This document shows, one piece after another, positions 1-12,607 of a DNA stretch of 64,000 nucleotides; position 1 is the stretch's first letter; every line of letters begins with the position of its first letter. The notes beneath the pieces were generated by a model. The model did not search any database, was not told the DNA's origin, and saw only the letters and a program-made list of their open reading frames with translations. The stretch spans positions 40,131,358 through 40,195,357 of the forward strand of contig CM019218.1 of NCBI GenBank assembly GCA_009741485.1, given 5' to 3'. The DNA is from Malurus cyaneus samueli. Lineage: Eukaryota; Chordata; Aves; Passeriformes; Maluridae. Both the position numbers and the translations under genes were made by a program.

Positions 1-1035
1 TGCTAGGGTACCATCTGCACTGAGTGAATAACACAATTTTCTCTCAAGGTTGTATTGCATGCAATTGCCAATGTATGTTAAAGCTCTGCAGGGTGAGTTT
101 CACTGTCAAATAGGATCTTATTGCTCTGTGCTGGTGCAGAAATCATTCTCTTTTCTCTGCAGTCACTCTCTTGCTGTGTACTTTACTTTTATGAACCTAT
201 ACTAATATAAAAAAAAATTGGTTCATCATACCACCATTCCAAGACCACATTTGACTCTATCAGTAACAAAAATTGTGACACATAGGTGACAACACTACAT
301 CAACTTGCCTAAAGACCATTCACTTAACATGGGTTAAAATATCAGCAAGACAATTTATTCTGACTGTGGTTTTAGCCATGCAAAAGACTATGACTGCAAT
401 ATTTTTTTCAGATAATTTGTTTGTGAATTTTTTTGCAAAGCCATATGTTTGTGTTTCCATCTTAAACAATACACATCTCTAAGTTCTTTCTTTACCAAAT
501 AATTTTGTTAACAATCCACCTTTCACTGATTGGTATATGTCAATACAAGTTAAATTTTTCTGCCACGAGAGTTAGATGATAAGAAAGCCAAGTCTTTTCC
601 AAAACCTAGATCTCTGAGCTCCAGGGTACAAAAATATTTAAAATTTTCTTCTACTTACTGTATTAAAATTAGGTGCCTTATAATTTAAATTATGTTAATT
701 ATAAACTTCAACTTTGAAAACTTTAAAACACCCAACTACCTGCTGCCCGTAAAGAAAAGAAACCATAATGCCTTAGAGTTTACTAGAGTCTGAGTAATAA
801 TGATTTCAAGGTCATGGACTGACAGATCGGCAGAAAATAAAGGACTGGTAAATGTCAGATAGATGAAATCTCCTTGTTCTCAGGATTTGTTGAAATTGTG
901 TTAGCAGGTATCTGTTCAAATAGCTTGAAAAGAGTGATAATATTGATTTGTCTTTGTGGGTACATATTTTGAGATTAATTCTTGTCTAGATTTCTTTGAG
1001 TTTTCATCATTCAGAAACAAAACACAATGGAAAGA
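1..1035. other. Unique AT-rich sequence, no gene seen
   Basis: I see no recognisable repeat, RNA gene or coding exon here. The sequence is AT-rich with short A and T runs and stop codons in all frames. It reads as ordinary intergenic or intronic bird DNA. Confidence 0.6.
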
Positions 1036-1235
1036 GAAAGGTGGCAGCTAATTAAATGGTATTTATTCCAAATAAACACAAAATAATTTTTATTTTCCAT
1101 TGAAGCTGCCTGAGGAGGAATACACACCCTTAAACCGGAGGGTATTTTATAACTGCACCTGTTTTCACCCCAGGGAAATGAGACACGGTCTGAACAGTAA
1201 CAACACCTGGTGAGAAAAGCAGGTCATCTGGAGTT
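1036..1235. promoter_or_regulatory. Candidate conserved non-coding element
   Basis: This stretch has a homeodomain-type TAATTA (1049-1054), a forkhead-like AAATAAACA (1070-1078) and E-box-like CACCTG cores further on, within unique sequence. Clusters like this are typical of vertebrate developmental enhancers, but they also occur by chance in AT-rich DNA. No conservation could be measured, so this is only a candidate. Confidence 0.2.
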
Positions 1236-3200
1236 TACTTCAGTCTTGTCTGTATTGCTTAAAATTCAGCTGCAACATTTTGCCTTATAAGGCTTTACTG
1301 AGACATTTAAAATCAATGTAGTGAAAATGCTGTATAAATGCTTTAAATTCCATGCTTTATACATGGATTCAGAACAAAATAGCATATACTACGTAGATCA
1401 AAGCTGTTTGTTCCCCCTTCATTTGGAAACATAGAGGAGACCAAAGCTGAACCATTTCTGATACTGCCACCATCCTTTAGTTTAAATTCCTTCTTCCTCT
1501 CTCATTTTTCCTGAAAAAAGGGTAGCTACAATTATATACACAGAGCCTTTCTGGAGTCTTGTACAAAATACATAGCACACCGTTCTGTGCCATACACATC
1601 ATTTCTGATACTCTCAAGTACAAAATTAATCTTTTCCTACAGCCACATCATGCTGATTGCTCAGGGACATTCTGTGACTGATTCATATACCCACATCTTT
1701 CTTCTACTCTGTCACTTTCAGCTGATAGCTCCCAGCTTATGGCAGAAATTCCTTTCCTCCTCAGTACATGATCTTTCACTTTTGTACTGTTATATTTGAT
1801 CCCATTTGCACTACTGCACTTCTTAAGGTCATGCAGTTCTTTTTTTTTCATCTCACATTTTACCATTAGCTGTTCTTCATCCTCACCGCAACATTGTCCT
1901 TGTATTTGGCAGTGAATTTCTCTTTTCACAAGACAACCTCTTTGTGACAGGCAAGAAAAAAACAAGGGGAGACAAGGGGCGGTACAAGGGGGATCATTCC
2001 ACTTTCTTTCTTTCATTCCTGTGAAACTCCTACCCATCCCCTGCTGCTGAGATCCTTCAAGGCTTTGCCCACACAGCCTGCTGCACCTAACACCTGGTTA
2101 TTTTTGGAAAGAGCTGACCTAAACTAAGGACCTTGCTATATATGGTTCTTGTCATTCAGAGCAAGTACTGAGTGATGTTTATCAGCTCCATCAAAACTCC
2201 CCATGTTTTTTGGGTTTTTTTTTTAGGAAAAAACCTTACCCTGTCCTGTTTGGTTACACAGAGAAAAGGAAGGGAGGGCCAAGGGCAAGGAAATCCCATG
2301 GTATTGGACTACACGGACCTGAATATAGAATATAAAGTTAATTTCTTTAACTTCTGTCAGTCACAAACTCAAGAATTGAGTTTATAAAGACAAAGCAATA
2401 TTTCTTCCTGAGTCTGGAAGGATATGTCCAGAAGTAATGTAAAGAGAAGCTTCTGGTTTAAGCCATGTAGAAGCATGTCATGGTTTTAAGGAACAAGAAA
2501 ACTTGTCAAAGATTGAGTATCTGATTCCTTAAAATTGAGGGACAGCAAATTATTTTCTTTGTGTGGGTTTTTTGAGTTTTTTTTTATTTGGTTGGGTGAT
2601 TGTTTTGGTTTGATTTTTTGCTTTAGATCCTTCAATGTTCATGAAATATCTTGGTAAATAACAAAAGCTGCAAAGTCTGTTTTATGAAAAGTGTGTCAGA
2701 AATTCTAATTCTGAATGTACTCAGACATTCATGACTTTTAAAAATCTCATTTTTCTCTGTGAGGTAAACATTTTTAGCCATGTTCTCTAAGCTTTGTCAG
2801 ATCACTCTTGACCACTGGCTAAGCTATTGTTCACGTCCAAAGTACAAACTTCTAAGGATGATTTCAGACTTCTTTTTCACATCAGCTCTGCAACATCTGT
2901 TTGACACTTTTTGTCAAGGTTGTGTATTGACACAAAGAATGTCCTACAGCCTTGCACTATAAGAAAGTTCCTTGTTACGTTTAGGAAAATCTGATGCATT
3001 CCCAGAGTACTTTCCCTTTTATCCTGCCATGTATTCATTAATTGTATTTATGGCATATTTATATACCTCCAAATATCATGCAGATGTTGTTGATAAGCCA
3101 TATATGTATATGTATATGCCAAATATCTACGCAACATATATTCACCTGGTGCTGCCTCTCATACACTCACTGGTCTGTGCTTGCGTGCTCTTGGGAACAG
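1236..3200. other. Unique sequence with T-rich patches, no gene seen
   Basis: No gene or known repeat is recognised. A T-rich low-complexity patch lies at about 2560-2626. A 129-codon open frame on the minus strand (1648-2037) has no recognisable domain and a composition that follows the background, so it is not called as a gene. Confidence 0.55.
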
Positions 3201-3233
3201 NAAAAAAAAAAAAAGAAAGAAAGAAAATAAAAA
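3201..3233. repeat. Ambiguous base followed by A/GAAA low-complexity tract
   Basis: Position 3201 is the only N I noticed in the window. It is followed directly by a run of 13 A and then GAAA-type repeats. An uncertain base at the edge of a homopolymer is a common sequencing or polishing artefact, so the tract length should not be trusted. Confidence 0.9.
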
Positions 3234-3382
3234 GGAGGAACATTTTGGATATTGCAGGAAGTTCCACATTAATTTCCATATGTTATTGTGGTAGTTTGTT
3301 ATCACAATTGTCCCAGTGGACATTTAAAATTTTTTATGCTTGTTGTAAGAGTTCATCTTCGCCAGCAGCCCAGTGATCGTTG

Positions 3383-3477
3383 TATTCACCTCTATCTGCT
3401 ATATTCACCTCTATCTATTATATTCACCTCTATCTGTTATATTCACCTCTATCTATTATAGTCACCTCTATCTATCC
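3383..3477. repeat. 19-bp tandem repeat, five copies
   Basis: Five consecutive 19-bp units start at 3383, 3402, 3421, 3440 and 3459, each close to TATTCACCTCTATCTATTA. The 16th base alternates G, A, G, A across units 1-4, suggesting that the array grew partly by duplicating a 38-bp dimer. Unit 5 has TAG in place of TAT at its start and ends in CC. It has no coding potential and is a short minisatellite likely to vary in length between individuals. Confidence 0.95.
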
Positions 3478-3529
3478 ACTTTAACTGTTTCAAACAACTC
3501 TGCATGAGAACTGAATCATACTTTTCCTT

Positions 3530-3690
3530 AGAGGAACAGGATTGGCGTGATTATAACAGGTTACACTTACTTACCTTGCTCTTTAATTAGGCTTTTCAGG
3601 GCATTCCCCTGAGCAAAATTACCATTTGCCAAGGTGTAATTTGCAGGATTTTCCCTGGGTCCTGTTTCAATTGGAGGAAGCAAATAAGTG
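3530..3690. promoter_or_regulatory. Candidate conserved non-coding element
   Basis: Unique sequence carrying a homeodomain TAATTA (3584-3589), an NFI-like half site TTTGCCAAG (3625-3633) and, overlapping it, a T-box-like AGGTGTAA (3632-3639). The texture resembles deeply conserved vertebrate enhancers, but this is an impression from motif content only. It directly follows the 19-bp repeat array. Confidence 0.25.
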
Positions 3691-4107
3691 ACTTTCTTAT
3701 TTCAAGCACAGTTACCATTTTAAGGATAAATTTCTTTTCATTAACTCTGCTGCTTCACACTTACTTCAGGCCCCTCAAATGAATATTCTGCTGTCCTAGT
3801 TGCTGAGTTGCTCCATAAGTTCCTCCTCTGAGACTTCAATCTCTGTCAAGACCATGCTGTTATTTCCATTTGAAAAGTGTCCTTGGAATAGGAATTTCCC
3901 CAATGGCTTCTACAACAGGGACTGCAAGAATTTTTTTTCCTCAGCTGCTGAGATACTTCACTCACTTTTTTAATTGCTCACCATGTCACGATTCCTCTTG
4001 GTGATCTCGTGGTGTCTTCAGCCACGCATACATATTCCTTGCTCCTAATGTGTTCCAAGCAGATGCCCTTTTTTCCTTCCCATCCTTAGCTCTGTATCTC
4101 TGACTTA
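3691..4107. other. Unique sequence, no gene seen
   Basis: No recognisable gene or repeat lies between the candidate element and the following CR1 fragment. Confidence 0.5.
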
Positions 4108-4415
4108 ATCACAGAATCATTTAGGTTGAAAAAGAGCTCTAAGATTATCAGGTTCAACCATTAACCCAGCACTGGCACATTCACCACTAAACAGTAACCC
4201 CAAGGGCCACATCCACGTGTTTTTCCAACATTTCCAGGGATGGTAATCCCATCACTTTCATGAGTGGCCTGTTTCAAGGACTGAATACTCTTTCAGTGAA
4301 GAAATTTTTTCCAATATCTAACCTAAACCTCCCACAGTGCTACCTGAGGCCTTTTCCTCTTGTCCTATCACTTGGTCCCCTCCCCACTCCAACTTTCTTT
4401 CAGACCAAACAGAGC
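4108..4415 (-). mobile_element. CR1 LINE, 5'-truncated 3' end
   Basis: The plus strand reads as the reverse complement of an avian CR1 3' end. It begins with the terminal ATCACAGAATCAT motif at 4108, then a diverged 'ggttgaaaaagagctctaag' segment, then the typical 'ccagggatggtaatcccatc' and 'cctaaacctcccacagtgc' segments. The element therefore lies on the minus strand with its 3' end at the low coordinate. Similarity fades near 4415, the usual 5' truncation of CR1. Many substitutions show an old copy. The pattern is closest to CR1-J/Y-like subfamilies as I remember them, but I cannot assign the subfamily. Confidence 0.93.
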
Positions 4416-6294
4416 AGTCATTGCAGCCATAGCATACAGCCAACTCAGTGTGGCCCTGAAGGAAAAGCTGCCTATGAGCCAGACTGTCCACAGGGCTCTT
4501 GAAACTTCCTGCAAAAGAAGGATTTATGCTAAAGTACATATCATGTACTTGTTAGCCAAAGGATTCAGAAAGGGACTCTAATGCAACATAATGCATGCTA
4601 ACTTTATATTTTTAATATATTTTTGTTACCTCAATGTCTTTGCATAAGCATTCAGACGTTTTATTTAATAGGATATTTTCAGTTCAAGTCTCAGAAAAAA
4701 ACTGAGTAGAGAGTACAGAATTTGACTCAGTAATTGAAATTTATTTAAGACTCTGTTGCTGACAATCAAAACCTAAAGGGACAACATAATACAGAGCAAT
4801 TAAGCCATTTCTTTTAATTTACATGTGCATTCCAGGAGATCATGTTTAGTTTCACTCCAATAAAACCAAATCCAATTTTCCCTGGGACTTTTTTACTAGG
4901 GAAATGCTATCTCCCTATTAAATTGGTAGTTAAAATTCCTTGCTAACAGGTACTCACAGACTACAAACATAGTCTGATCATCACATAAGATGGAAAGATC
5001 AATATTTAAAACATAACCTGTAAAGGAGTTTCCCTGCATGTATCTAGATAGTAATATATAGCAAGCTCCTTTGGCTCTATTTAAGTTATTAATTAGACAC
5101 AGAAAAATTGGATTATTGCAACATACAGTACATGGAATTAAACTTTTAGCTAGTTTGGAGGATTTGGGGGATTAAATGTCTTTTTCGGAGTGTTTTCAAA
5201 GAAGGAGACAAGGATCTCTCAATGTTGCTCAGGAGATATGAGAAGGATTTTTCTAAAAGCTTGAGCATTTCGTTATATGCCTAATAAAAAGGGCATCTCT
5301 TCCTTTTTCACTATTCAAGATTATCAATAAATCATGTCACAATTAATTTTTCAGAATTTCCCTTACATTAGGAATGCCTATTGTGAATTATTGCTCAATT
5401 GTTTTGGACAATGCAAAATGATTGTCAAGGTATGGTATAGCTCCCATAATTTATTTGGGAGGGAAAGGAGTTTCTCAGAAGGGTTGAACAGACATACCAC
5501 TGATGGTTCCTTCAGCCTTTCAAAACCCAGTTGTTGCTAGCCTTACATAAGAGTGCATTCATGGATTTCCAGAACTGGCCATAATCCAGCACAGAGCCCA
5601 TGCAGAAAATGGGCTCTAACACTCTGAGTTCAAGTGTTTTACTCCTAAAATGACGCCCTTATATATTGTCACCTAAAACCATGACAAAAGTAAAAAATCT
5701 TATGAAAAGTGTAAAATTAGGAAGGTATCTACAGTTACAAATGTCATTTGGTAGCATTACTGCAGGCAAAACTCCAAGAAATACAGTTTGCAAACTGACA
5801 GCCTGTACATGTGTGCCTTTGCCTGTATACCTGGATGTTAATGTTGAGACCCCTAACCATGTCTCAACTGTACTAAAAATTCTGCAGACCCAATGTAGAT
5901 AATTTTAAATTTCTCCTAATCTCCTTGTCAGGTGTAGGCATGCAAGGATCAAAATTAAATCTGTTGCAATAGTGAAATGTAATTCGAATTTCAGTTATGT
6001 GAAAGGGAAGAAAATGTCTTGTCTGTCTTGGAGTCTGGCATAAAGGAGAGAAATAATTTCAGAAGAGAAAGAAATATGGATATTTCAGTGAATTATTGAT
6101 GCAATTGTTATTAACGTCACATGAAGTGTGGCACAGCCATAGCTTTCAGGGCTGCTTTGGCATGTCCATGAAGTGTTTTTTACATGGTGTAGTAAATAGC
6201 ACTATTTCTCTAACCTACTCACAATTAATAAATAATTTACCTCTTTATTGTCATTCTAGTCAGAAAAAATACTCTCATAAGATTTAGAATTTTA
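4416..6294. other. Unique AT-rich sequence, no gene seen
   Basis: No gene is recognised. At about 5407-5428 an inverted pair GACAAT...ATTGTC, matching SOX-type ACAAT cores, sits in homeodomain-rich sequence. It is too weak to call. Short open frames here are under 90 codons and have no domain. Confidence 0.5.
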
Positions 6295-6490
6295 TTGATT
6301 ATAATGCATCTAAGCAGCTGTGTCAAATTTAGGTCGCTCATAAAAACTTTTATCCAGCAATTTTTAATGCGGGAGAATTTGCGTACAAATTACTGTATGA
6401 CAGACAATAATTACAAACCCGTGTCAGATAAAAGCATAAGAAAAACTCCTGGAATGATTACAGGTGGAAATAAAGTGTGGGTAGATTTAA
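6295..6490. promoter_or_regulatory. Candidate conserved developmental enhancer
   Basis: Within AT-rich surroundings this block keeps four CpG dinucleotides between about 6334 and 6421. It carries a dense run of motifs: an E-box CAGCTG (6315-6320), a HOX/CDX-like CATAAAAAC (6339-6347), a MEIS/TGIF-type TGACAG (6398-6403) and an adjoining SOX plus homeodomain core ACAATAATTA (6404-6413). Retained CpGs and clustered developmental motifs are typical of conserved non-coding elements. The target gene is unknown and conservation was not measured. Confidence 0.33.
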
Positions 6491-6714
6491 AGAGAACTCT
6501 TTTGTATGCTTTTGTGAAGAAAATCTGTGAACTTTATTTTTGTAAAGGAATTTTCACAAAATAACCTCTTTCTGGTTTTGTTCAGATGAAAGCCTAATGA
6601 GTAACCTCTGTGAAGCCGTTAACTGACAGAGGCACAGGTGCTTTGGGAAGTTCTCCTGGTGTACAGCCAGCACTCTCTCATTTCAGCACAAGCTTTGGCG
6701 ACTGCTTCTTTTGA

Positions 6715-6790
6715 AGCTTCTGGAAGTCTTTATCCCTGGATATTTTTAGTCCTGGACTGGTCCAATCTCTGGCTGCTGCTATTGTTCATC
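6715..6790 (+). mobile_element. Weak CR1 3'-region fragment (sense)
   Basis: The segment containing 'atccctggatatttttag' and 'ctggactggtccaatctctg' resembles the sense strand of the CR1 3' region, where the end of the ORF reads roughly as a 'ccctggagatattcaaaacc' and 'gactggacaaggtcctg' motif. It is short and degraded, and the CR1 terminal repeat does not follow. Chance similarity is not excluded. Confidence 0.4.
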
Positions 6791-9700
6791 CCACAATAAA
6801 AATAATGGCACTTGGCAGTGGCATGTGATGCAAAGGTGTTTTAGTGCTGTTATACATACTTCAATTAATTTTCAAAACAGTCTTTTAAGTATTATTAGCT
6901 ACGTTTTTCTTTTCAGAATGAGAAGATGAGATACAACACACTGAAGTCACACATACAAAGTTTATTGTCAGCTACTTACTAACACTCTTCTGTTGCTGGA
7001 TATCTGTTGGGCTTTGTTTAGGCTATGAGACCTGGTTTGTTAGGCTTGCAAAACCTTTTCTGCAGAGATTTACTTTTTCTTAGAAGTTCCACTTGGAAAT
7101 TTGCCATGGAAGGTATTGCAGAGAATTCAACACTGAAATAATTTACAGAGTTGAAAACTTCTCCATGCAAATGTCAAACTAGTCTACAGGAGCTAAGATA
7201 TGCAAGTTTGCATCTTGTTGGTAAAGACTGCATTCCACTGAAAGCCAAAATTTCCCTCTCATTCCATAGTTTCAACCTGCATTTAGAGCTACACCCAGGT
7301 AAAAGGTCTTGCACCTCAAAGCACATTAATTGGGCTGCCAACAGGTTTAACTGTTGTGTGTTTGCAGTACCCTGATAAATGGACCAGACTTTTGTAGGAC
7401 TTGGGAAACCTTGGTAGGACTACAATGCCAAATTCAGACCTCAGGAAGAGCTGTTGAAGTTGTTTGAATCTGTTCCCCCCTTACCTCCCATTTGCTATCC
7501 TGCATGGATTGTTGTTTTCTTTTGGGTTTCTTGAAGCCCTTTTTCTCACCAAAACAGACAGGAAAAGTTAAAGACAAATGCTTTCATTTGACATTAAACT
7601 GCACAAGTCCAGAGCAGGGAGAGGTTTACATTTTATTTATATATTTATTTACCTTCATTAGCAAATAAAACATTGTCAGTAAATATTTTACATTCAGCAA
7701 TGCAGCAGACAGGTAACAACTCTGTAAGTTGACTCAGACCCTAAAGGACATGGAGTGTCCTCACTTTAAAAAGAACATCAAGATAGATCCTGGATTTTAA
7801 ATAAATACAAAATGTTGTGACCTCTTAAAAAAAAATAATAATAAAACACCTTTCAAGAAATTAAAATCCTGATCTATTTCAAAAGAAATTAAGTAATCAC
7901 AATTATATCTGAAACTTGCAAGAAGCTGTCTGGAATAAATTCTGGCATTTCTTGGGAGCAACACATTCTCCATTTCCCTCACAGCTGCATCTCTGAAGAA
8001 CACCACCAGAACATAAGGATCTATGCCATAATTTGCAAGTCTATAAAATAAATATTCAATAATTCTTAAGGTAAGCATATTGCTGTTTTGACCTTATTCC
8101 CACCTGCTGTTCAGTGACATCTCTTGATTGATGATCTAAGGTACATAGGAATAGAATCTCAAATGAGGGATTAAAATAAAATTATTCCCACAGCAAGCAT
8201 AACCCTAGTCAATATTTTATAAAGCCTTGACTTAGGTGATCATTTCATTTGCGTTCCTTTTCATAAAAGAAGATTTACACAGCCTATGATGGCACTAACC
8301 TTTTCCTTGGATGGGTAGCACATCTCATATATTTACGTAATTGTCTGATAGATCTCTTGAATTATCACCGGGGAAAAAAAGCATGAAAACATGTCAAAAC
8401 TATTTAAAGGGACCATTGCATGCAGTTATCTGTCCCTACCCTGTTTTTATTTCTCTATCTATATGATGCTACTGTCATATCAAAATCTTTGGTCATTGCT
8501 TGGGGAGGGAGGGGGTATCTTCTAATTTTTTACATTATAAAAGCAGAAGAAACTCACTCCAACAGCAAATTAAAGATTTATTTTCCTGCACAAAAGCTAT
8601 TAAGATCACTTCGAAACTACTTAGTCAGATTTTGGTCCATTCTTATCCAAAATCTTACTTTGTCTTTCTCTTCCTCCTAGTAATGAGCTTTGCTATTCCC
8701 ACTTGAGCTAGATTAACTCTTGTACAAAAGGCTGTAGGAAAGGACAGAAGCAGCCAGAGTTTAAGTGACATCTAAATGGAACATAGGGTAAGTGCTGGCC
8801 CTCTGCACATGGTTAATTTAATGCATTAAAATGTGTATTATGTAACTGGAAATAGTACAAAAGAAATCTTCTGGCCATGTGACTTCATACACTGTGGGTT
8901 TGCTTGCAAAAGTAGCTACTTGTAAAGATCATAGCATGTTCATTTGGGGTTTTCCTTCCTTTCATCTTCTGCTACTGCTTCTTCATGTTAAGAGTAATCT
9001 ATGTCACACCAGAGAGCAGATGTGGTGGAAAACAATTAATAGAATTTAAAACATAGAGAAAAGTAATTAGGTGAATTGTCTCCACTTAGATTATCAAAAG
9101 GAGCTTTGAAATTCCAGCTCTTTGATTTCCTGCCCTTTGTTTCATGTCTTTGTAATACAGTCTCAGATGTGCTGTGAGATCAAGGTTTTTTTGTACTTTC
9201 AGGAACAACTTCAGAAACAAAGGTCTGTGTGTGCACATAACATGTATAAACATTATACAAGCCGCTATTATTAAGTGTATCAATTGAAAAGACATTTAAT
9301 AGAGGCAAATTAATTTTTTTCAGAAAAAATTAACATCACCACATCATCATCAAGAAATTCAGAGGCTCAATTTATTGTGCTTTTTAACAATGAAGGCTTG
9401 TTTATCACTTTGAAACAGCAGTGATTCATAAAAAGATCTATCTGGACATGAAAAGATGTTTGATTTAACTATTCTTTTCAGTAAATTGGAAGATAAAAAC
9501 ATTTTCTGTGTATAGTTGCAATGTAATAAAAGTAAATTAATTTTATAATTTTACTTTGAAAGCCTAGACCAAACTCATGAATCTAGTGCCTAACCTTGGG
9601 GTTCATTTGAATTAATCAAACACTTTTCAGTGTGCTGGGCGATTTGATACATGCACTTTTGTCAACAAGGGAAAGCATACTGTACATGTAATATTGTATT

Positions 9701-10533
9701 TTTTCACCATATTAAAGAGTCCATTTTTCCAGTAGCTGCCTAATGTCTTCCATGTAAACAGGCACAATTTTCTCCACACAGCTTATTCTGCAGGGGTTTT
9801 AATGACAGTGAATTTGGTTTCAGTCAACTGTTCCTACACACTGCCTTCAGCTGCAGCTTCCCCTGCCACAGAGGGGCTGCTATGGTGCTGCATTCACAAA
9901 CCTCACTGGAAATTTACTCAGAAATCTCTGCTGCTTTTTTTAGCTAGAACTTTCATGCTTTCTGATTCATCTCATGCTATACAGCTCAGGTCTTCTCAAT
10001 ACCTTGGAAGATCGCATTCCTTTAGTGAAATTAAATGCAAGTTTTGCTCTTCATATCTTCCAACAGCCTGAAGATTGTTTGAATTCATCCCTAAAGTTAT
10101 GTTGTTTCCTAAACTAAGGCATGTTTTCACCCTCACTTCTTCAGGGAAGCTCATAAGAAAAAGGGAGCGTCCCAGTGTTTGCACCTTGGGACCAGGAAAG
10201 AGGCCAGACCAGCCATTGGCCTAAGCCAAGCCCTTTTTTGTCTTTTTCTATGGCCTAAAGGACTCCCAGTAACTGAAAATACAGTGGGAAAACAGTGAGT
10301 GCATGAAGTCCCAGGGATCTAAACTAAGAAAGTCTTATGGGGTAGTGAGAGCTCTGCTGAGCACTGAATGTGGGATATTTGAAACAGGGGAAAGGGAAGT
10401 TGTGGCACTTCTTAACTGCATCGTTTTTCTTCCAGAACAACCACTCCCCACTTCTGAGGGGTGGTTGGGCATACCTGAAATGGAGGATTAATTTGTTTTC
10501 TTTTGATTTCATGAAGGCCCATTGCTTTTCCCT
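6791..10533. other. Unique AT-rich sequence, no gene seen
   Basis: No coding exon, RNA gene or clear repeat is recognised in this 3.7-kb stretch. The only discrete motif noted is a perfect PAR-bZIP/C-EBP-type palindrome TTACGTAA at 8333-8340. All open frames are under 100 codons and domain-free. Confidence 0.5.
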
Positions 10534-10663
10534 CATTAAACTGCCTTTATCTTGGCACACTGGGGTTTTCGCATGATTTTCTCCCTCTCTGTGGTGCTGA
10601 AGGATAGTGGTGGAGCAGCTTGGTGGGCACCTGGCACTGAGCCCGGGGTCACCCCACCACGCA
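10534..10663 (+). mobile_element. 3' end of an avian ERVL-like LTR
   Basis: This matches the end of a common avian ERVL-type LTR as I remember it. A 'cattaaactgcctttatc' segment is followed by 'ttttctccctctctgtgg', then 'gcagcttggtgggcacctgg' and a terminal 'ccggggtcaccccaccac' block. The order agrees with the better-preserved LTR at 47403-47718, whose end reads 'gataccTGGCATCCAGCC' and 'AGGGTCAACCCACTACA'. The 5' part of the LTR is not recognisable, so this is a fragment or a strongly diverged solo LTR. No retroviral coding sequence flanks it. Confidence 0.72.
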
Positions 10664-12607
10664 GCCTCACAGAGCACAGATTTTGTGACAGTGATTCATG
10701 GTTTGAAACTGAGCACCATCTGTGCTCTCAGGAACTTCCCCAGCCAAGGTGAGAGGTGTGTGTGGTAAACAGCTGGATCCTCTTTGCTTTCTAAAGTCCA
10801 TCCAAAGCTGTCCAAAGGACAGCAAAACCCTCACACTAATAGGACTGTGACAGACAGAATCTTCCATATGTTCCAGTATCAATGAACTCATGGAGCAACT
10901 GTCCTCAGTCTTGTCATGCCTGTGCTGAGTTAATGAAATGCAGGATAGTCCTGTTGCTCTCTCTAAAATATTTTAATCTCAGCCTTCACCCTCTGGCTCA
11001 TGGCAGCTCCCTGTTTGACTGAAGGTTATGCCACATCCTGCAGCTCCTCTAAGGGATAGAGAAATTCTGTTTATGGTACAGAAAACAGGTTACTTCTGTG
11101 GACACACTTCAGTGGCAGCCATTAGTGATTTATTTATTTGCATTGGTTGTCTGACCTTCAGAGGTTATAGAGAATATGAGAAATAAATCAGATTCATGTT
11201 TGATCTTTTATTGCTCTATCTTTTTTATACAGAAAAAAAAATCTAACCAAAATTAAATTTTAAAAAACCACAAACCCCAAAGCTTTCATTTTTATTACTG
11301 GTAGTGGTGATTTAAACTTTTTTTTCATAATTGCATAATAAAAAGAGACTATAGTAGTTCCTTATAACAAAAGAATAATATTTCAGGACTTCCAAATCCA
11401 TTTGCAGACATGCATTTAAAATCAAGCAAATTAATATTTTTTTCAGGTGTGCAGGTAGCAGCAACATTTTATCATTAATATTTCTAAGGGCAGTAAGAAT
11501 GCAGTCTCACAAAGCTAGCTGAAAATGTCAGTAAAGCTCTGCTGGTTTTTAAGCCTAAATTATAGTAAAATCATTAGCAATACTGGAGAGCTCGGGTGAA
11601 GCAGGTATTTCACATTCTTTATTCTAGCACGTGGAAAGAAGGGTTTTTCTTTTTGTTTTTCTTTCCCCCAAAGCAGCAGCACACAGAACATTGGTTATTA
11701 CAGCAAATGGGGTCTGATACAGGTTTTGCAACACTCTTTAGGAGTCACTGGTTCAGATCAAATTCCCTTCAGGGGAGATGGACCTGTGGTCAAGCTTGGG
11801 AAGTGCTCCATCAAACTAGTAAATTAGGGACCATTTAGAAGAAGAAAAAGATTAGAACCCTCACATTTCTCTGGACAGAATCTGCTATCTTATTTCTCCT
11901 GCTTTTCTAAAATGCTGCTCCAAACACATGGCTGAAAGTGCCCATTGCACAAAAGGCTTGTCAGAGCATTGGTGCGTCCTTGAAATGTGTATATAAATAA
12001 ACAAACTGGAGTGAAATGGTCTGCAGGTGAATAGTGAATGATGTATTAAATAGGTTCCCAGAGACTACTGTAAAGAGAGTACAGGTGGTGCATAGAGAAT
12101 TTGTTCTGTGTTCAGGACAGTTGCAAAGAAATGCTGATTGGCCAAACAGTCAATCTGAAATCCAACCTCTCTTACCCTCTTTTTAGGTAGCATGATAAAG
12201 CTGGGGTGGAATGTGTGCTGTGGGAGAAGCCAAATGATTTGTTCAGAAAAATCTAATGGAAGTGGGCTTTTCTGACAGATTTTCAAGTTGGGTTTTTTTT
12301 CTCTCGAAAGTAGACTGAATTGTGTGCTGCTTATCCCTTCACCTTTTAGAGGTTTGCATCCATTATCAGGATTATGACTGTGGGGTTTGCATTAGTACAA
12401 ACCACTCTGCTACGGGGTTAAGGAGTGAAAGAAACACTAAGTGGAAGTGACCTATTTTCTTGTTATTGTTTCAGAACTCTGCCAGCTGGCATGGCCCCAG
12501 GTCAGCCACACCACAGACAACCTTTTCATTCCATGTCACTGACTGTAATATTTCAGAGGAGACAGAGAGCAATTTCAACTCCTTTGTGCTGCTTTGAAGC
12601 TTCCCTA
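10664..12607. other. Unique sequence, no gene seen
   Basis: No gene or classified repeat is recognised. The first few hundred bases are less AT-rich than the rest but have no coding signature. Confidence 0.5.

Noticed and set aside
1648..2037. 129-codon open frame on the minus strand
   Set aside because: No domain, no splice or promoter context, and no coding-like composition were seen.
8333..8340. TTACGTAA bZIP-type palindrome
   Set aside because: An isolated 8-bp site with no motif cluster around it is insufficient to call a regulatory element.
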